In this document: one piece after another, positions 19,400 to 28,027 of the stretch | Layout: every line of letters starts with the position of its first letter | Position numbering within the stretch: the stretch's first letter is position 1 | Origin: a bacterium | Lineage (GTDB): Bacteria > Gemmatimonadota > Glassbacteria > GWA2-58-10 | Length of the DNA: 53,676 nucleotides | Direction of reading: 5' to 3' | Assembly: GCA_021372515.1 (NCBI GenBank) | Contig: JAJFUG010000201.1 | Coordinates: 1-53,676, forward strand | The notes under the pieces: generated by a model | Seen by the model: only the letters and a program-made list of their open reading frames with translations | Told to the model about the DNA's origin: nothing | The model's database searches: none | Program-made: the position numbers and the translations under genes

Positions 19400-21946
19400 G
19401 TGATAAAATTATCCGCGCTGCCCCCCTTGTGTCTCGCCGTCCTGTTGCTCGCGGTCATCGCCGCCCAGGCCGCGCCGCAACGGGGGGCGATGCTGCGCGG
19501 GGCCCAGGCCTCCGGTGAGCGTCCGCGCGCCGGCCGGGCCGTGCGGGACAGCAGCGCCGCAGCGCACAAGGATTCTCTCGCCTCCAAAGCCGACCTGCCC
19601 GAGCCGGACTCCCTGATGCAGGCCCTGTCCGTCCTGGGCGGCCCCCACAGCGAAAAGATACAGTACACCGGTGAAGAGATCACTTTCCTGGTCCGCCGCG
19701 GCGTGATGCTGCTGCGCGGCGCGGCCGAGGTGGCCCAGTCCGGCCAGAAAGTGCGCGCCGACTCCCTGATCGCCTACAACCGCCGCACAGGCGAGATATT
19801 TGTCAGCGGCAGCCCCTCGCTCGATGACGGGACCGAGAGCATCGAGGGGACCGAGATGCGCTACAACGTGGAGCGCGACCGCGGCATGATCTCGGGCGGC
19901 CACACCACTTTCGGCGACTGGATCCTGGACAGCCGCCGCCTGAGCAAAGTCGGCCCGGACAGCATCTACGGCGCGGACAACAGCTTCACTACCTGCGACC
20001 TCGATTCACTCGGGGTGCACTACCATTTCGAGAGCCCACGGATCAAGGTGCTCCGCGACAAGCGGGTCTTCGCCGCCCCGGTGGTGCTCAAGGTGGGACG
20101 GGTGCCGGTGTTCGCCCTGCCCTTCGTGTTCTTCCCGATCACCCGCGGCAACCGGGTCAGCGGCATCCTCCAGCCGCGCATCGGCGTGAACAGCGTGATG
20201 CGCAGCTCCGGCACCGGCCGCACGATCGGCAACCTGGGTTATTTCTGGGCCCCCAACGACTGTGTCGACCTGATGGGCGCCCTGGATATCCGCACCTCCA
20301 GCCAGACCACCCTACGCGGGCGCACCCGCTACAACAAACGCTACGAGTATGACGGCGATTTCGACTTGCGCCGGATCTGGGACAAGACCAACGGCTCCAC
20401 CGACTACAGCATTTTCGGCCGCCACAACCAGAACCTGGGCGAAAAGGGCCGCCTCAACGCCGAGATCAATTTCACCAGCAGCCGGAACCTCCTGAGCCGC
20501 ACCGCGTTCGACATCCAGGATGTCCTGCGCCAGAGCCTCAAGAGCCGGGCCACGTTCTCCTGGCGGCCCTCCTGGGGCTATTTCAGCTCCACCCTCGACC
20601 ACCAGAAAATGCTGCAGCAGGGCAGCTCAACCTCCACGCTGCCCTCGCTCTCGCTCAGTTTCAACAAGCGCAGCCTGTTCCCGGAACGCAGCCGCAACCT
20701 TCCGCGCCGCGCCGGGCTGCTCAACCCCGGCTGGCTGTACAACATGACCTGGGGCGCCTCCACCGGCTACAGCAACACACGCAGCCAGAGCGAGAGCAGC
20801 GCGGACCGGGATGTCCACCGGGCCAACGGCAGCGTGGACCTGGACACACCGCAGACCCTCTACGGCTGGCTCAAGCTCAATCCACGCCTGCGCTACTCAG
20901 CCCAGACCACCCACGACAACCAGGCCGTCGAAAGCGGGTTCGACACCGAGCAGAGCGTGAACCTGTCCACCTCGCTCTCGACCCAATTGTACGGCATATT
21001 CGACGGTCCGCGCGTGGGGCCGGTGTTCCGCTGGCGCCACAGCGTGATGCCGCGCCTGACCTACACCTACCAGCCCGACCTCACCGGCGACCGTCCGGCC
21101 AGCCGGGTCAACCGCCTGGATTTCACGGTCTCCAACGACATTGACTACAAGTACAAGGTGGCCGAGAACCAGGACAAGGGCCAGGCCGGGGCCGGGCCGG
21201 GGGCCGGGACCGGCGCGGGCCTGGGGGGGCAGCCGGGACAGGAGCCGGGGGTGAAAAACGGCAAGCTGTTCTCTCTGCGCAACAGCCTGGGCTACGATTT
21301 CATCCGCGCCGCGCGACGCGACACCCTGGGCTGGGGCGACCTGAACACCTCACTCACCAGCAGCCCGGCCAGTTTCCTGAACATCCAGCTCATGATGAAC
21401 CACCAGCTGGTCGAGCCGGGGCTGAGCGAGCACCTGAAGCCGTTCATGAACAGCCTGAGCACCACGCTCACCCTGCGCGGCACCTACAAGGCCGAGGAGG
21501 GCGGCAGCACGGCGGAGATGGAGGAGGAGGCCTACCAGGAGAGCCAGCGCTACCCCGACTACCAGGGCAGCGCTTTCGACATGACCCGCCAGCAGCGCTA
21601 CGAGAACCGGCGCGACATGTCCTACGCCCGCAGCATGCCCTGGAGTGTCAACCTGAGCCACAACCTTAACCGTGTGCGCAGCGGGCAGAACAACAACCAG
21701 AGCCTGCGCTGGTCGCTCACGTTCAACCCCACCCGTGACTGGCACCTGGTCTATTCCAGCAGCTACAATTTCGCGCGCAGCGGGCTGCAGGGGCAGACTT
21801 TCATCCTCAGCCGCGACCTGCACTGCTGGCAGGCCAACCTGAGCCTGATCACCCTGCCCGGCGGGCGGTTCGAGTTCACGTTCAGCACCTTCGTCAAGGC
21901 CAACCCCGCGATCCGCATGCCGGATATCCGGCGAGCCAGCAACTGA
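19400..21946 (+). CDS. lptD: LptD-like LPS-assembly outer-membrane protein
   Basis: The 848-residue product has a signal peptide (LPPLCLAVLLLAVIAAQA). An OstA/LptA-like beta-jellyroll lies around residues 85-220 (KIQYTGEEITFLVRRGVMLL to YNVERDRGMISG), followed by a long beta-barrel-like C-terminal part. The joining block FALPFVFFPITRGNRVSG (about residues 237-254) is typical of LptD-like proteins of the FCB group. LptD inserts lipopolysaccharide into the outer leaflet. GTG 19400 has GGAG 9 bases upstream. A Gly/Ala/Pro-rich insert near residue 597 likely forms a loop. The frame upstream of 19400 lies within tatC. Confidence 0.82.
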   Translation: MIKLSALPPLCLAVLLLAVIAAQAAPQRGAMLRGAQASGERPRAGRAVRDSSAAAHKDSLASKADLPEPDSLMQALSVLGGPHSEKIQYTGEEITFLVRRGVMLLRGAAEVAQSGQKVRADSLIAYNRRTGEIFVSGSPSLDDGTESIEGTEMRYNVERDRGMISGGHTTFGDWILDSRRLSKVGPDSIYGADNSFTTCDLDSLGVHYHFESPRIKVLRDKRVFAAPVVLKVGRVPVFALPFVFFPITRGNRVSGILQPRIGVNSVMRSSGTGRTIGNLGYFWAPNDCVDLMGALDIRTSSQTTLRGRTRYNKRYEYDGDFDLRRIWDKTNGSTDYSIFGRHNQNLGEKGRLNAEINFTSSRNLLSRTAFDIQDVLRQSLKSRATFSWRPSWGYFSSTLDHQKMLQQGSSTSTLPSLSLSFNKRSLFPERSRNLPRRAGLLNPGWLYNMTWGASTGYSNTRSQSESSADRDVHRANGSVDLDTPQTLYGWLKLNPRLRYSAQTTHDNQAVESGFDTEQSVNLSTSLSTQLYGIFDGPRVGPVFRWRHSVMPRLTYTYQPDLTGDRPASRVNRLDFTVSNDIDYKYKVAENQDKGQAGAGPGAGTGAGLGGQPGQEPGVKNGKLFSLRNSLGYDFIRAARRDTLGWGDLNTSLTSSPASFLNIQLMMNHQLVEPGLSEHLKPFMNSLSTTLTLRGTYKAEEGGSTAEMEEEAYQESQRYPDYQGSAFDMTRQQRYENRRDMSYARSMPWSVNLSHNLNRVRSGQNNNQSLRWSLTFNPTRDWHLVYSSSYNFARSGLQGQTFILSRDLHCWQANLSLITLPGGRFEFTFSTFVKANPAIRMPDIRRASN

Positions 21947-22052
21947 GCCGGGCGGTGACTGTCTGCATTTCATATGATATCTTTGTGATCGCAGGCCGAG
22001 TTTTCGCCTGGAAGGATGGAATTGCCACCGCGCTGATCAAGGAGAAATACTT

Positions 22053-24068
22053 ATGAAACCACCCGGAATGGCAGCCTCCATTGTTTTTTTTGTCATCCTC
22101 TGCTCGAGCTGGACACAATTGCCAGCCCAATCCAAGCCCCGGCTCAGCGCTCTGTATCCGGTCGAGACCTTACAGCGCGTGTTGCTTCCCTGCAGCCAAT
22201 GGCACCCGTACCCGAAAGCCCGGGAACGGGAATTCTGGGAGTCTCTGCCCGCCGGCTTCCGTACAGACCTGATCGCCCGGGGCGAGAAAGCCGCCGCCAA
22301 GGAATGGCCTCAACTGCTGGCTACGGAGTATATCGCCTTCGCCGACTTAATCTCCTCGGATTATAAAAGGAAGAACAGGGAGCGCAGGAACATGCTCCGC
22401 GACCTTGTCCTGGCCGAGTGCGCCGAGGGCCGGGGCCGGTTCCTGAAAAAGATAGCAGACGGGATTTGGCTGATCTGCGAGGAATCGGGCTGGAGCGATG
22501 CCCCCAGCCCGCACATGCGGACCCCCGGCTATGAGCTGCCCGACAAGTCGAAACCCGAACTCGACCTAACCTCCGGCGAGACGGTCAACCTGCTGGCCTG
22601 CACCTCCTACCTTTTGGCTGAGGAACTGGACACTGTCTCGATCAACCTCAGGAAACGAATCCTGCTGGAGGCGCGCGAGCGGGTGCTCGACCCCTGCCTG
22701 CAGCGGGATGACATGTGGTGGATGGGTTTCCAGCCCGCGCACACGATGAACAACTGGAACCCCTGGTGCAATTCCAACTGGCTGACCGCGGTCCTGCTCC
22801 TGGAGACCGATCCCGGGCGGCGGGTGGCCTCGGTCCACAAGATACTCCGCAGCCTGGACCAGTTCATCGGCTATTACTCGACCGACGGGGCGTGCGACGA
22901 GGGCCCGCATTACTGGGGGTTCTCGGGTGCGACGCTGTTCAACTGCCTGGACCTGCTTAACAGCGCCAGCCGTGGGGCCATCGATGTTTTCCAGGACGGG
23001 ATGATAAAGAATATCGGGAAATACATCTACCGGGTGCATATCGACAGCCTGTACTTTTTCAACTACGCCGACGCCCCGCTGTTCACCGACTTCGATGAGC
23101 AGGGCGACGATATGATGTTCCGCTACGGCAAGAAAATCGGCGATCCGAATCTCGTCGCGCTGGGCGCATACCTGGCGGGTATCCGCATGGCGAACGGTCC
23201 CTCGGTGGCGGGCAACATGGCCCAGCGTCTGGCGGCCCTGCAGGACCTGAACGAGCTGTACGCCGCGCGCCGCAGCACTCCGCCGTTTGTGCGGGATGTC
23301 TGGCTGGAAGGGACCATGGAAATGGTCGCCCGCTCCAAAGGCGGCAGCCCCGAGGGTTTCTATCTCGCCGCCCGGGGTGGCTATAACGACTGGAGCCATT
23401 CGCACAACGATGTCGGCAACTTCATCGTCTATTACAACGGCAAGCCGGTCTTCATCGATGTCGGCAGCGCCACGACCAACATCAAGACATACGGAGAGGA
23501 ACGCTACACGCTCTGGAACCTGCAGTCGGCTTATCACAACCTGCCCACCGTGAACGGTGTCATGCAGTACGAGGACCACAGCCAGTTTGTTCCCGGACAT
23601 TCGAGGAACGAGAAGGGCTATTGGGCCAAGGACCCGCACTACAGTGCGACCGGTTCCTACGCCCGGTTCGGCTGTGATATCAGCGCGGCCTACCCGCCCT
23701 CGGCAAAGCTTAAGTCCTGGCGACGGACTGTCAGCCTGGACCGGAAGAAACAGATCACTGTCACCGATGATTACGAGCTCGCTGAAAAAACGGGAGAGGT
23801 GTTCCTCAGCCTGATGACTCCCTGCCGGGTGGAGCTGGAAAAAGACGGCCTGATAAGCCTGGAGGTGTGGGACGCCGGGGAGGCGGGAAAGAGCGCTGCG
23901 CTCAAGTTGCGCTATGACCCGAAACAGCTTTCGGCCAAAGTTGAGGAGATCGATCTGGATGATCCCCGGCTGGAGGGTTTCTGGAAACAGGGCTTGAGGC
24001 GGATTGTGCTGAAAGTCCCGGCGGATTCGCCGCTGCGCAACAGCCTGGGTGTCCGCATTACCCGCTGA
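22053..24068 (+). CDS. Secreted heparinase II/III-type polysaccharide lyase
   Basis: The 671-residue product starts with a signal peptide ending near PAQ. Its middle is an alpha/alpha toroid with NWNPWCNSNWLTAVLLL and DEGPHYWGFSGATLFNCL. Its C-terminal beta-sandwich holds YNDWSHSHNDVGNFIVYYNG, the HNDVGNF motif of the heparinase II/III family. In this family the tyrosine in the toroid and histidines in the sheet domain catalyse beta-elimination of uronate polymers. The substrate (heparin-like, alginate or other) cannot be read from sequence. AAGGAGA lies 7 bases before the ATG. It stands alone, between lptD and a convergent gene. Confidence 0.8.
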   Translation: MKPPGMAASIVFFVILCSSWTQLPAQSKPRLSALYPVETLQRVLLPCSQWHPYPKAREREFWESLPAGFRTDLIARGEKAAAKEWPQLLATEYIAFADLISSDYKRKNRERRNMLRDLVLAECAEGRGRFLKKIADGIWLICEESGWSDAPSPHMRTPGYELPDKSKPELDLTSGETVNLLACTSYLLAEELDTVSINLRKRILLEARERVLDPCLQRDDMWWMGFQPAHTMNNWNPWCNSNWLTAVLLLETDPGRRVASVHKILRSLDQFIGYYSTDGACDEGPHYWGFSGATLFNCLDLLNSASRGAIDVFQDGMIKNIGKYIYRVHIDSLYFFNYADAPLFTDFDEQGDDMMFRYGKKIGDPNLVALGAYLAGIRMANGPSVAGNMAQRLAALQDLNELYAARRSTPPFVRDVWLEGTMEMVARSKGGSPEGFYLAARGGYNDWSHSHNDVGNFIVYYNGKPVFIDVGSATTNIKTYGEERYTLWNLQSAYHNLPTVNGVMQYEDHSQFVPGHSRNEKGYWAKDPHYSATGSYARFGCDISAAYPPSAKLKSWRRTVSLDRKKQITVTDDYELAEKTGEVFLSLMTPCRVELEKDGLISLEVWDAGEAGKSAALKLRYDPKQLSAKVEEIDLDDPRLEGFWKQGLRRIVLKVPADSPLRNSLGVRITR

Positions 24069-24143
24069 CCGGCGGGATGAACAAGAAAGGGGCGCGACAG
24101 GCAGTGCGCCGCACCCCTGTACTCGTCACAACGTCAGAATACA

Positions 24144-24172
24144 CAAGGGGCGGGTCTCAGACCCGCCCCTTG
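24144..24172. terminator. Perfect palindrome at a convergent junction
   Basis: CAAGGGGCGGGTC (24144-24156) pairs with GACCCGCCCCTTG (24160-24172) around TCA, a perfect 13-base stem. It separates the convergent lyase and aminotransferase genes, 27 bases from the aminotransferase stop. No T tract follows on either strand. Confidence 0.55.
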
Positions 24173-24199
24173 CCATAACCGGAATGATGAATCCAATCC

Positions 24200-25567
24200 T
24201 CAGACGTTCTCGGCGATTGCCTCTTCCAGCACGGCCAGGCCCTCGCGCAGGGCGCCCTCCTCGATCACCAGCGGCGGGTTGATCTTCACCGTGGCGCTGC
24301 CCATGCCCACCGGGGAGAACATAAGAAGGCCTTTCTCCACGCAGGAGTTGATGATGTTCCAGGCCAGGTCGCCGTCCGGCTCGATGCCGCCCTTTTTGAC
24401 CATGTGCAGCCCGGCCACCATGCCCTTGCCCTGCACCGAGCCGATCACCGCCGGGAACTTCTTCTGGATGGCCTTGAGGCCCTCGTGCAGGATACGGCCC
24501 ATCGCGGCGCCGTGCTCCACGATCTTCTCCTCGAGGATGGCCTTGATGTTGGCCACCGCCGCGGCGGCGCAGACCGGGTTGCCGGTGTGGGTGCTGGTCA
24601 TCTCGTTCGGGCCGTACAGGTCCATCACTTCCTTGCGGCCGACCACGGCCGAGATCGGCAGGCTGCTCGAGATGCCCTTGCCGAAACAGGCCAGGTCGGG
24701 CAGGATGCCGTAGTTCTCCCAGCCGAACATGGTGCCGCAGCGGCCGAACCCGGCCTGGACCTCATCGCAGCAGAACAGGGCGCCGTTGGCGTCACACCAC
24801 TTACGCAGCGCCTGCACGTACTCGGGCGGCGCGAAACTGGCGCCGCCGCCCTGGTAGGTCTCCATCAGCACGCCAGCCACCATGTCAGGCGTAATACCCT
24901 TGGCGGCCAATGATTTCTCGAACAGTCCGAAGCTGGTGTCGGGCGTGCGGAACCCATCCGGGAACGGCACCTGGACAATGTTCGGGTCCAGGTTGACAAT
25001 CCATTCCTTCAGTGCCGGGCTGCCGCCCAGCATCTGCGCGCCCAGGGTGCGGCCGTGGAAATCCCGCTCGAACGAGACCACGGTGATCTTGTGCTTGCCG
25101 TACTTTTTCAGGCCGTAGGTGCGCATCAGCTTGAACGCGCATTCCACGGTCTCGCTGCCGGTGGTCAGGATGAAAGCCTTGTCCATCGAGGGCGGGGTGA
25201 CATCCACCAGGAGCTGGGCCAGCTCGGCGCGCGGGTCGTTGGGGAAACAGTAGCTGGTGAGCAGCCCCCCCTTGACCTGGTCCAGGATGGCCTTGTTGAT
25301 CTTGGGATGGTTGTGCCCGGCGTTGGTGATCAGCACGCCGCTCGACCAGTCGATCCACTGGTTGCCCCACTTGTCCCAGACCGTGGCTCCCTGTGCGTGG
25401 CTCCAGAGCACCAGCGGCTGGCCGCTCATCGAGAGCGGCTCGTTGCGGCGCAGGCTCTCGATAATGGGCAGGGACTCGGGCACCGGGATGGCGGTCTTGA
25501 TCTTGCGGTTTGGCGTGTCGACCGGCTTTACGGTCCTGGGTGTGGTGCTGAATGTCTTGGCCAACAT
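24200..25567 (-). CDS. Class III PLP-dependent aminotransferase
   Basis: This 455-residue protein belongs to the class III aminotransferase group that includes 4-aminobutyrate and acetylornithine aminotransferases. The PLP lysine lies in CFGKGISSS. The conserved aspartate is in LFCCDEVQAGFGRCG. The substrate-side residues are not diagnostic, so the amino donor is unknown. An AAGGAGG sequence sits only 2 bases before the ATG at 25567, so the TTG of codon 2 (25564) with 5-base spacing is also possible. The gene is convergent with the lyase gene and divergent from the epimerase gene. Confidence 0.85.
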   Translation of the reverse strand: MLAKTFSTTPRTVKPVDTPNRKIKTAIPVPESLPIIESLRRNEPLSMSGQPLVLWSHAQGATVWDKWGNQWIDWSSGVLITNAGHNHPKINKAILDQVKGGLLTSYCFPNDPRAELAQLLVDVTPPSMDKAFILTTGSETVECAFKLMRTYGLKKYGKHKITVVSFERDFHGRTLGAQMLGGSPALKEWIVNLDPNIVQVPFPDGFRTPDTSFGLFEKSLAAKGITPDMVAGVLMETYQGGGASFAPPEYVQALRKWCDANGALFCCDEVQAGFGRCGTMFGWENYGILPDLACFGKGISSSLPISAVVGRKEVMDLYGPNEMTSTHTGNPVCAAAAVANIKAILEEKIVEHGAAMGRILHEGLKAIQKKFPAVIGSVQGKGMVAGLHMVKKGGIEPDGDLAWNIINSCVEKGLLMFSPVGMGSATVKINPPLVIEEGALREGLAVLEEAIAENV

Positions 25568-25574
25568 GTCCTCC

Positions 25575-25592
25575 TTGTACTTGTACTTGTAG
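25575..25592. repeat. Hexamer triplet next to a ribosome binding site
   Basis: TTGTAC occurs twice in tandem (25575-25586) and is followed by TTGTAG (25587-25592). On the minus strand the repeat ends at the AGGAGG sequence of the aminotransferase leader. Confidence 0.5.
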
Positions 25593-25642
25593 TTTGTCTT
25601 TCGTTATGTTTCGATTGTCAGCGAAAGGCAGCGGAAGTAAAA

Positions 25643-25671
25643 AAGCTAACAGAAACGGCCTGAAATGTCAA
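25643..25671 (-). promoter_or_regulatory. Sigma70-type promoter of the aminotransferase gene
   Basis: On the minus strand TTGACA (25666-25671) is followed after 17 bases by TAGCTT (25643-25648). The -35 box is perfect and the -10 box keeps T1, A2 and T6. Transcription would start about 70 bases before the ATG at 25567. Confidence 0.55.
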
Positions 25672-25739
25672 TGTATGGAGACTCGGCCAGCTGGATTCAG
25701 GCGCGGTTTTTTCGACTGTCGGCGAGGGTGTTGTGCGGC

Positions 25740-25768
25740 TTGATTTCAGGGCACAAATGTGTTATAAA
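25740..25768 (+). promoter_or_regulatory. Possible promoter of the epimerase gene
   Basis: TTGATT (25740-25745) and TATAAA (25763-25768) are separated by 17 bases and lie about 100 bases upstream of the epimerase start. Confidence 0.4.
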
Positions 25769-25869
25769 TCTCAACTTGACAGTCGGCTTGAATTCCTGCC
25801 GTCGCCCGGCTTTTCCCAAGGCGGGGGCGACCGTGAAACCGATAGATAAATTCTAAACATGAGGTCCGC

Positions 25870-26787
25870 ATGCGTGTCCTGATAACCGGTGGAGCGGGCT
25901 TTATCGGCAGCCATCTGGCGGAGCATTTTTCGGTCTCCGGCGCCGAGGTTCGGGTGCTGGACAACCTGCGCACCGGCTACCTGCGCAACCTTGACGGGCT
26001 GACTTGCGATTTCCGCCGCGGCTCGGTCACCGAGGCTGCGGAGCTGGCCGCGGCCATGGACGGGGTGGAGCTGGTATTCCACCTGGCGGCGATGGTCAGC
26101 GTGCCGGAGAGCGTGGAGCACCCGGACGAGTGCGTGCGGATCAACACCCTGGGGACGCTGAACGTGCTGGCCGCGGCGAAAAAGGCCGGGGTGCGCAAGG
26201 TGGTGCTGGCCAGCAGCGCGGCGGTCTACGGCGACAACCCGCAAGTGCCCAAGCGCGAGGACATGCTGCCCGAGCCCAAGAGCCCCTACGCGGTGACCAA
26301 GCTGGACGGGGAATACTACCTGCGGATGTACCGTGACGCCTGGGCCCTGGACACGGTGAGCCTGCGCTTCTTCAACGTGTTCGGGCCGCGCCAGGACCCC
26401 TCCAGCCACTACGCGGCCGCAGTGCCAATTTTCATCCACCGCGCCCTGCGGCATCAGGACATCGTGATCTTCGGCGACGGGGCCCAGGTGCGGGATTTCG
26501 TCTACGTGAAAGACCTGGTCCGGGCGATCCTGATGGGCGTGGAGCGGGGGCGGGATGTCTACAATGTCGGGCGCGGGGAGTACATCACCATCCTGGAGCT
26601 GGCCCGGCGGATCGTCCAGATCACCGGCTCGCGCTCGAAGATCGTATTCGCCGCCGAGCGGCCCGGGGACATCCGCGCCAGTTACGCCGACATCTCCCGT
26701 CTGTGCGCTCTGGGCTATAACCCCTCGGCGGACCTCGAAACCGGGCTGGCCGCCACTATCCAGTATTTCAGCGCGTTGATGGAGTGA
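25870..26787 (+). CDS. NAD-dependent sugar-nucleotide epimerase/dehydratase
   Basis: This 305-residue protein is an extended short-chain dehydrogenase. TGGAGFIGSHL at the N-terminus binds NAD. SSAAVYGDNP and YAVTK supply the catalytic serine, tyrosine and lysine. It resembles UDP-glucose 4-epimerase and related NDP-sugar enzymes for lipopolysaccharide or capsule sugars. The substrate cannot be assigned. It has no glycosyltransferase neighbours here. GGTCCGC precedes the ATG. Confidence 0.88.
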   Translation: MRVLITGGAGFIGSHLAEHFSVSGAEVRVLDNLRTGYLRNLDGLTCDFRRGSVTEAAELAAAMDGVELVFHLAAMVSVPESVEHPDECVRINTLGTLNVLAAAKKAGVRKVVLASSAAVYGDNPQVPKREDMLPEPKSPYAVTKLDGEYYLRMYRDAWALDTVSLRFFNVFGPRQDPSSHYAAAVPIFIHRALRHQDIVIFGDGAQVRDFVYVKDLVRAILMGVERGRDVYNVGRGEYITILELARRIVQITGSRSKIVFAAERPGDIRASYADISRLCALGYNPSADLETGLAATIQYFSALME

Positions 26788-26836
26788 GTCCGGGTGACGG
26801 TTGGAAGAAATTGACAAAAAGGTTGCAATTCTGCGT

Positions 26837-26867
26837 TTGAATCCGTTTATTATTGTACCGGTATAAT
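26837..26867 (+). promoter_or_regulatory. Promoter upstream of the envelope-redox cluster
   Basis: A perfect -10 box TATAAT (26862-26867) follows TTGAAT (26837-26842) with a 19-base spacer. It sits in an AT-rich gap after the epimerase gene and 54 bases before the first lipoprotein gene. A separate TTGACA at 26811 has no matching -10. Confidence 0.5.
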
Positions 26868-26920
26868 GTTAGAGCTGGTTGAAGCATCCCCGGCCGGGCC
26901 CTGTCCACCAGGAGTGAGGG

Positions 26921-27922
26921 ATGAGCGGCGCAAACCCGGAGCGGTTGAGGATATCCTCACACAAGGTGTTTTTCGTGTCCCTGGCCGCAGTCTGCCTGGC
27001 CGTGGCCGCCTGCGGTCGCACATATCCGGATTCCAGTCCGGAGGGGTCAGTCCGGCCGGTGCAGACCGCCCTGCTGCCCTCGCGCGGCTTGCCCTCGGGC
27101 TGGTCCGCCGGCGATTCGGTCCAGGAATATGACGGCGCGGGGCTGTCCGACCTGCTGGACGGTGGGGCGGAGCTGTACCGGGAGTTCGGTTTCGTGCGCT
27201 CCCTGACCCGCGAGTACATCGGGCCGGAGGGCGCCCTGGTGATCGCCGGGGTGTACGAGATGACCGACCCGGCCGCGGCTTTCGGCCTGTTCACGGTCTC
27301 GCGGCGGGAGGATTACCAGAGGGTGGATTACGGCCTGGCCGGAGCGGAGAGCGACTATCGGCTCGTGTTCTGCAAGGGGTCTTATTTCGTGGACATGCAG
27401 TCGATGGGGCCGGGGCCGGAGAGCCAGGCCGCGGTGCGCGCCCTGGGCCGCAGCGTGGAGAGCGCGCTCCCCGGGACAACCGGGAGCCTGCCCGCGGCCC
27501 TGTCGTTGCTGCCGTCCCGGGACCGTCTACCGGACAGCGAGACCCTGGTGCGCGGGGTCCTGGGACTGAACACCTGCCATTACCTGAGCGACAGTAACCT
27601 CTACGGCCTGAGCGCCGCGCTGCCGGCGGTGCTGGCGCAGTACGTGAGCGGCGACGACCCCCGCTCGGTATGGCTGCTGGCGGTAAGCTACCCGGACCCG
27701 GCCGCCGCGTCCGGCGCGTTGGAGCGTGTGAGCGCTTTCTACAGTCAGCGCGCCGCAGCCGACCCGTCCGGACACCTGGCGCCCGAGGGCGCCGTAGCCC
27801 TGACCTACACCTCGGACCAGGGCGAGGACCGCATCCTGTTGAGCGGTGATAAGCTTTACAACCTGTTCGACGCACCGGCCGGGGCCTCGGCGGCCATGCT
27901 GAAACAATTGCTGGCGGAGTGA
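26921..27922 (+). CDS. DUF6599-like lipoprotein, copy A
   Basis: The 333-residue product has an N-terminal signal with a lipobox (AVAAC, acylated Cys at 31) and should be a lipoprotein. The body resembles the DUF6599 family: LPSGWSAGDSVQEYDG, LLDGGAELYREFGF, YIGPEGALVIAGVYEMTDPAAAFGLF and KGSYFVDMQSMG. AGGAG lies 6 bases before the ATG. It is the first gene after a candidate promoter and precedes the DUF362 gene by 105 bases. The molecular function of this family is unknown. Confidence 0.75.
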   Translation: MSGANPERLRISSHKVFFVSLAAVCLAVAACGRTYPDSSPEGSVRPVQTALLPSRGLPSGWSAGDSVQEYDGAGLSDLLDGGAELYREFGFVRSLTREYIGPEGALVIAGVYEMTDPAAAFGLFTVSRREDYQRVDYGLAGAESDYRLVFCKGSYFVDMQSMGPGPESQAAVRALGRSVESALPGTTGSLPAALSLLPSRDRLPDSETLVRGVLGLNTCHYLSDSNLYGLSAALPAVLAQYVSGDDPRSVWLLAVSYPDPAAASGALERVSAFYSQRAAADPSGHLAPEGAVALTYTSDQGEDRILLSGDKLYNLFDAPAGASAAMLKQLLAE

Positions 27923-28027
27923 TCCGCGCGGCCTTTCGGCGAAGAGAGACGGAGTTGCTTTGCTCTTTGATGAAAATGTATCAGAGCGGTTGAAGATTTC
28001 GTTTAGAGAGCGTGGAGGGAGATAAAG

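Larger units (their letters stand above)
25568..25869. other. Divergent regulatory gap, aminotransferase and epimerase
   Basis: This 302-base gap has no credible ORF. From the left it holds the ribosome binding site of the aminotransferase, three copies of a TTGTA(C/G) hexamer (25575-25592), a minus-strand promoter at 25643-25671, and a plus-strand promoter at 25740-25768. It is clearly AT-richer than the genes around it. Confidence 0.55.

Noticed and set aside
22923-22934. An SGAT flavinylation-like motif in the lyase, as a possible ApbE target
   Set aside because: It lies in the alpha/alpha toroid between GPHYWGF and LFNCL, which is a conserved family segment, and the needed upstream aspartate pattern is missing. 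It is a chance match.
25575-25592. The TTGTAC hexamer repeats as a CRISPR-like or mobile element
   Set aside because: There are only three short tandem copies without spacers; it is best described as a simple repeat in the leader.
25776-25781. A perfect TTGACA in the aminotransferase-epimerase gap on the plus strand
   Set aside because: The sequence 17 bases later is CCGTCG, which is no -10 box. A better plus-strand pair lies at 25740-25768.
26811-26816. A perfect TTGACA upstream of the lipoprotein operon
   Set aside because: No -10 box lies at 16-18 bases after it. The TATAAT at 26862 goes with the TTGAAT at 26837.
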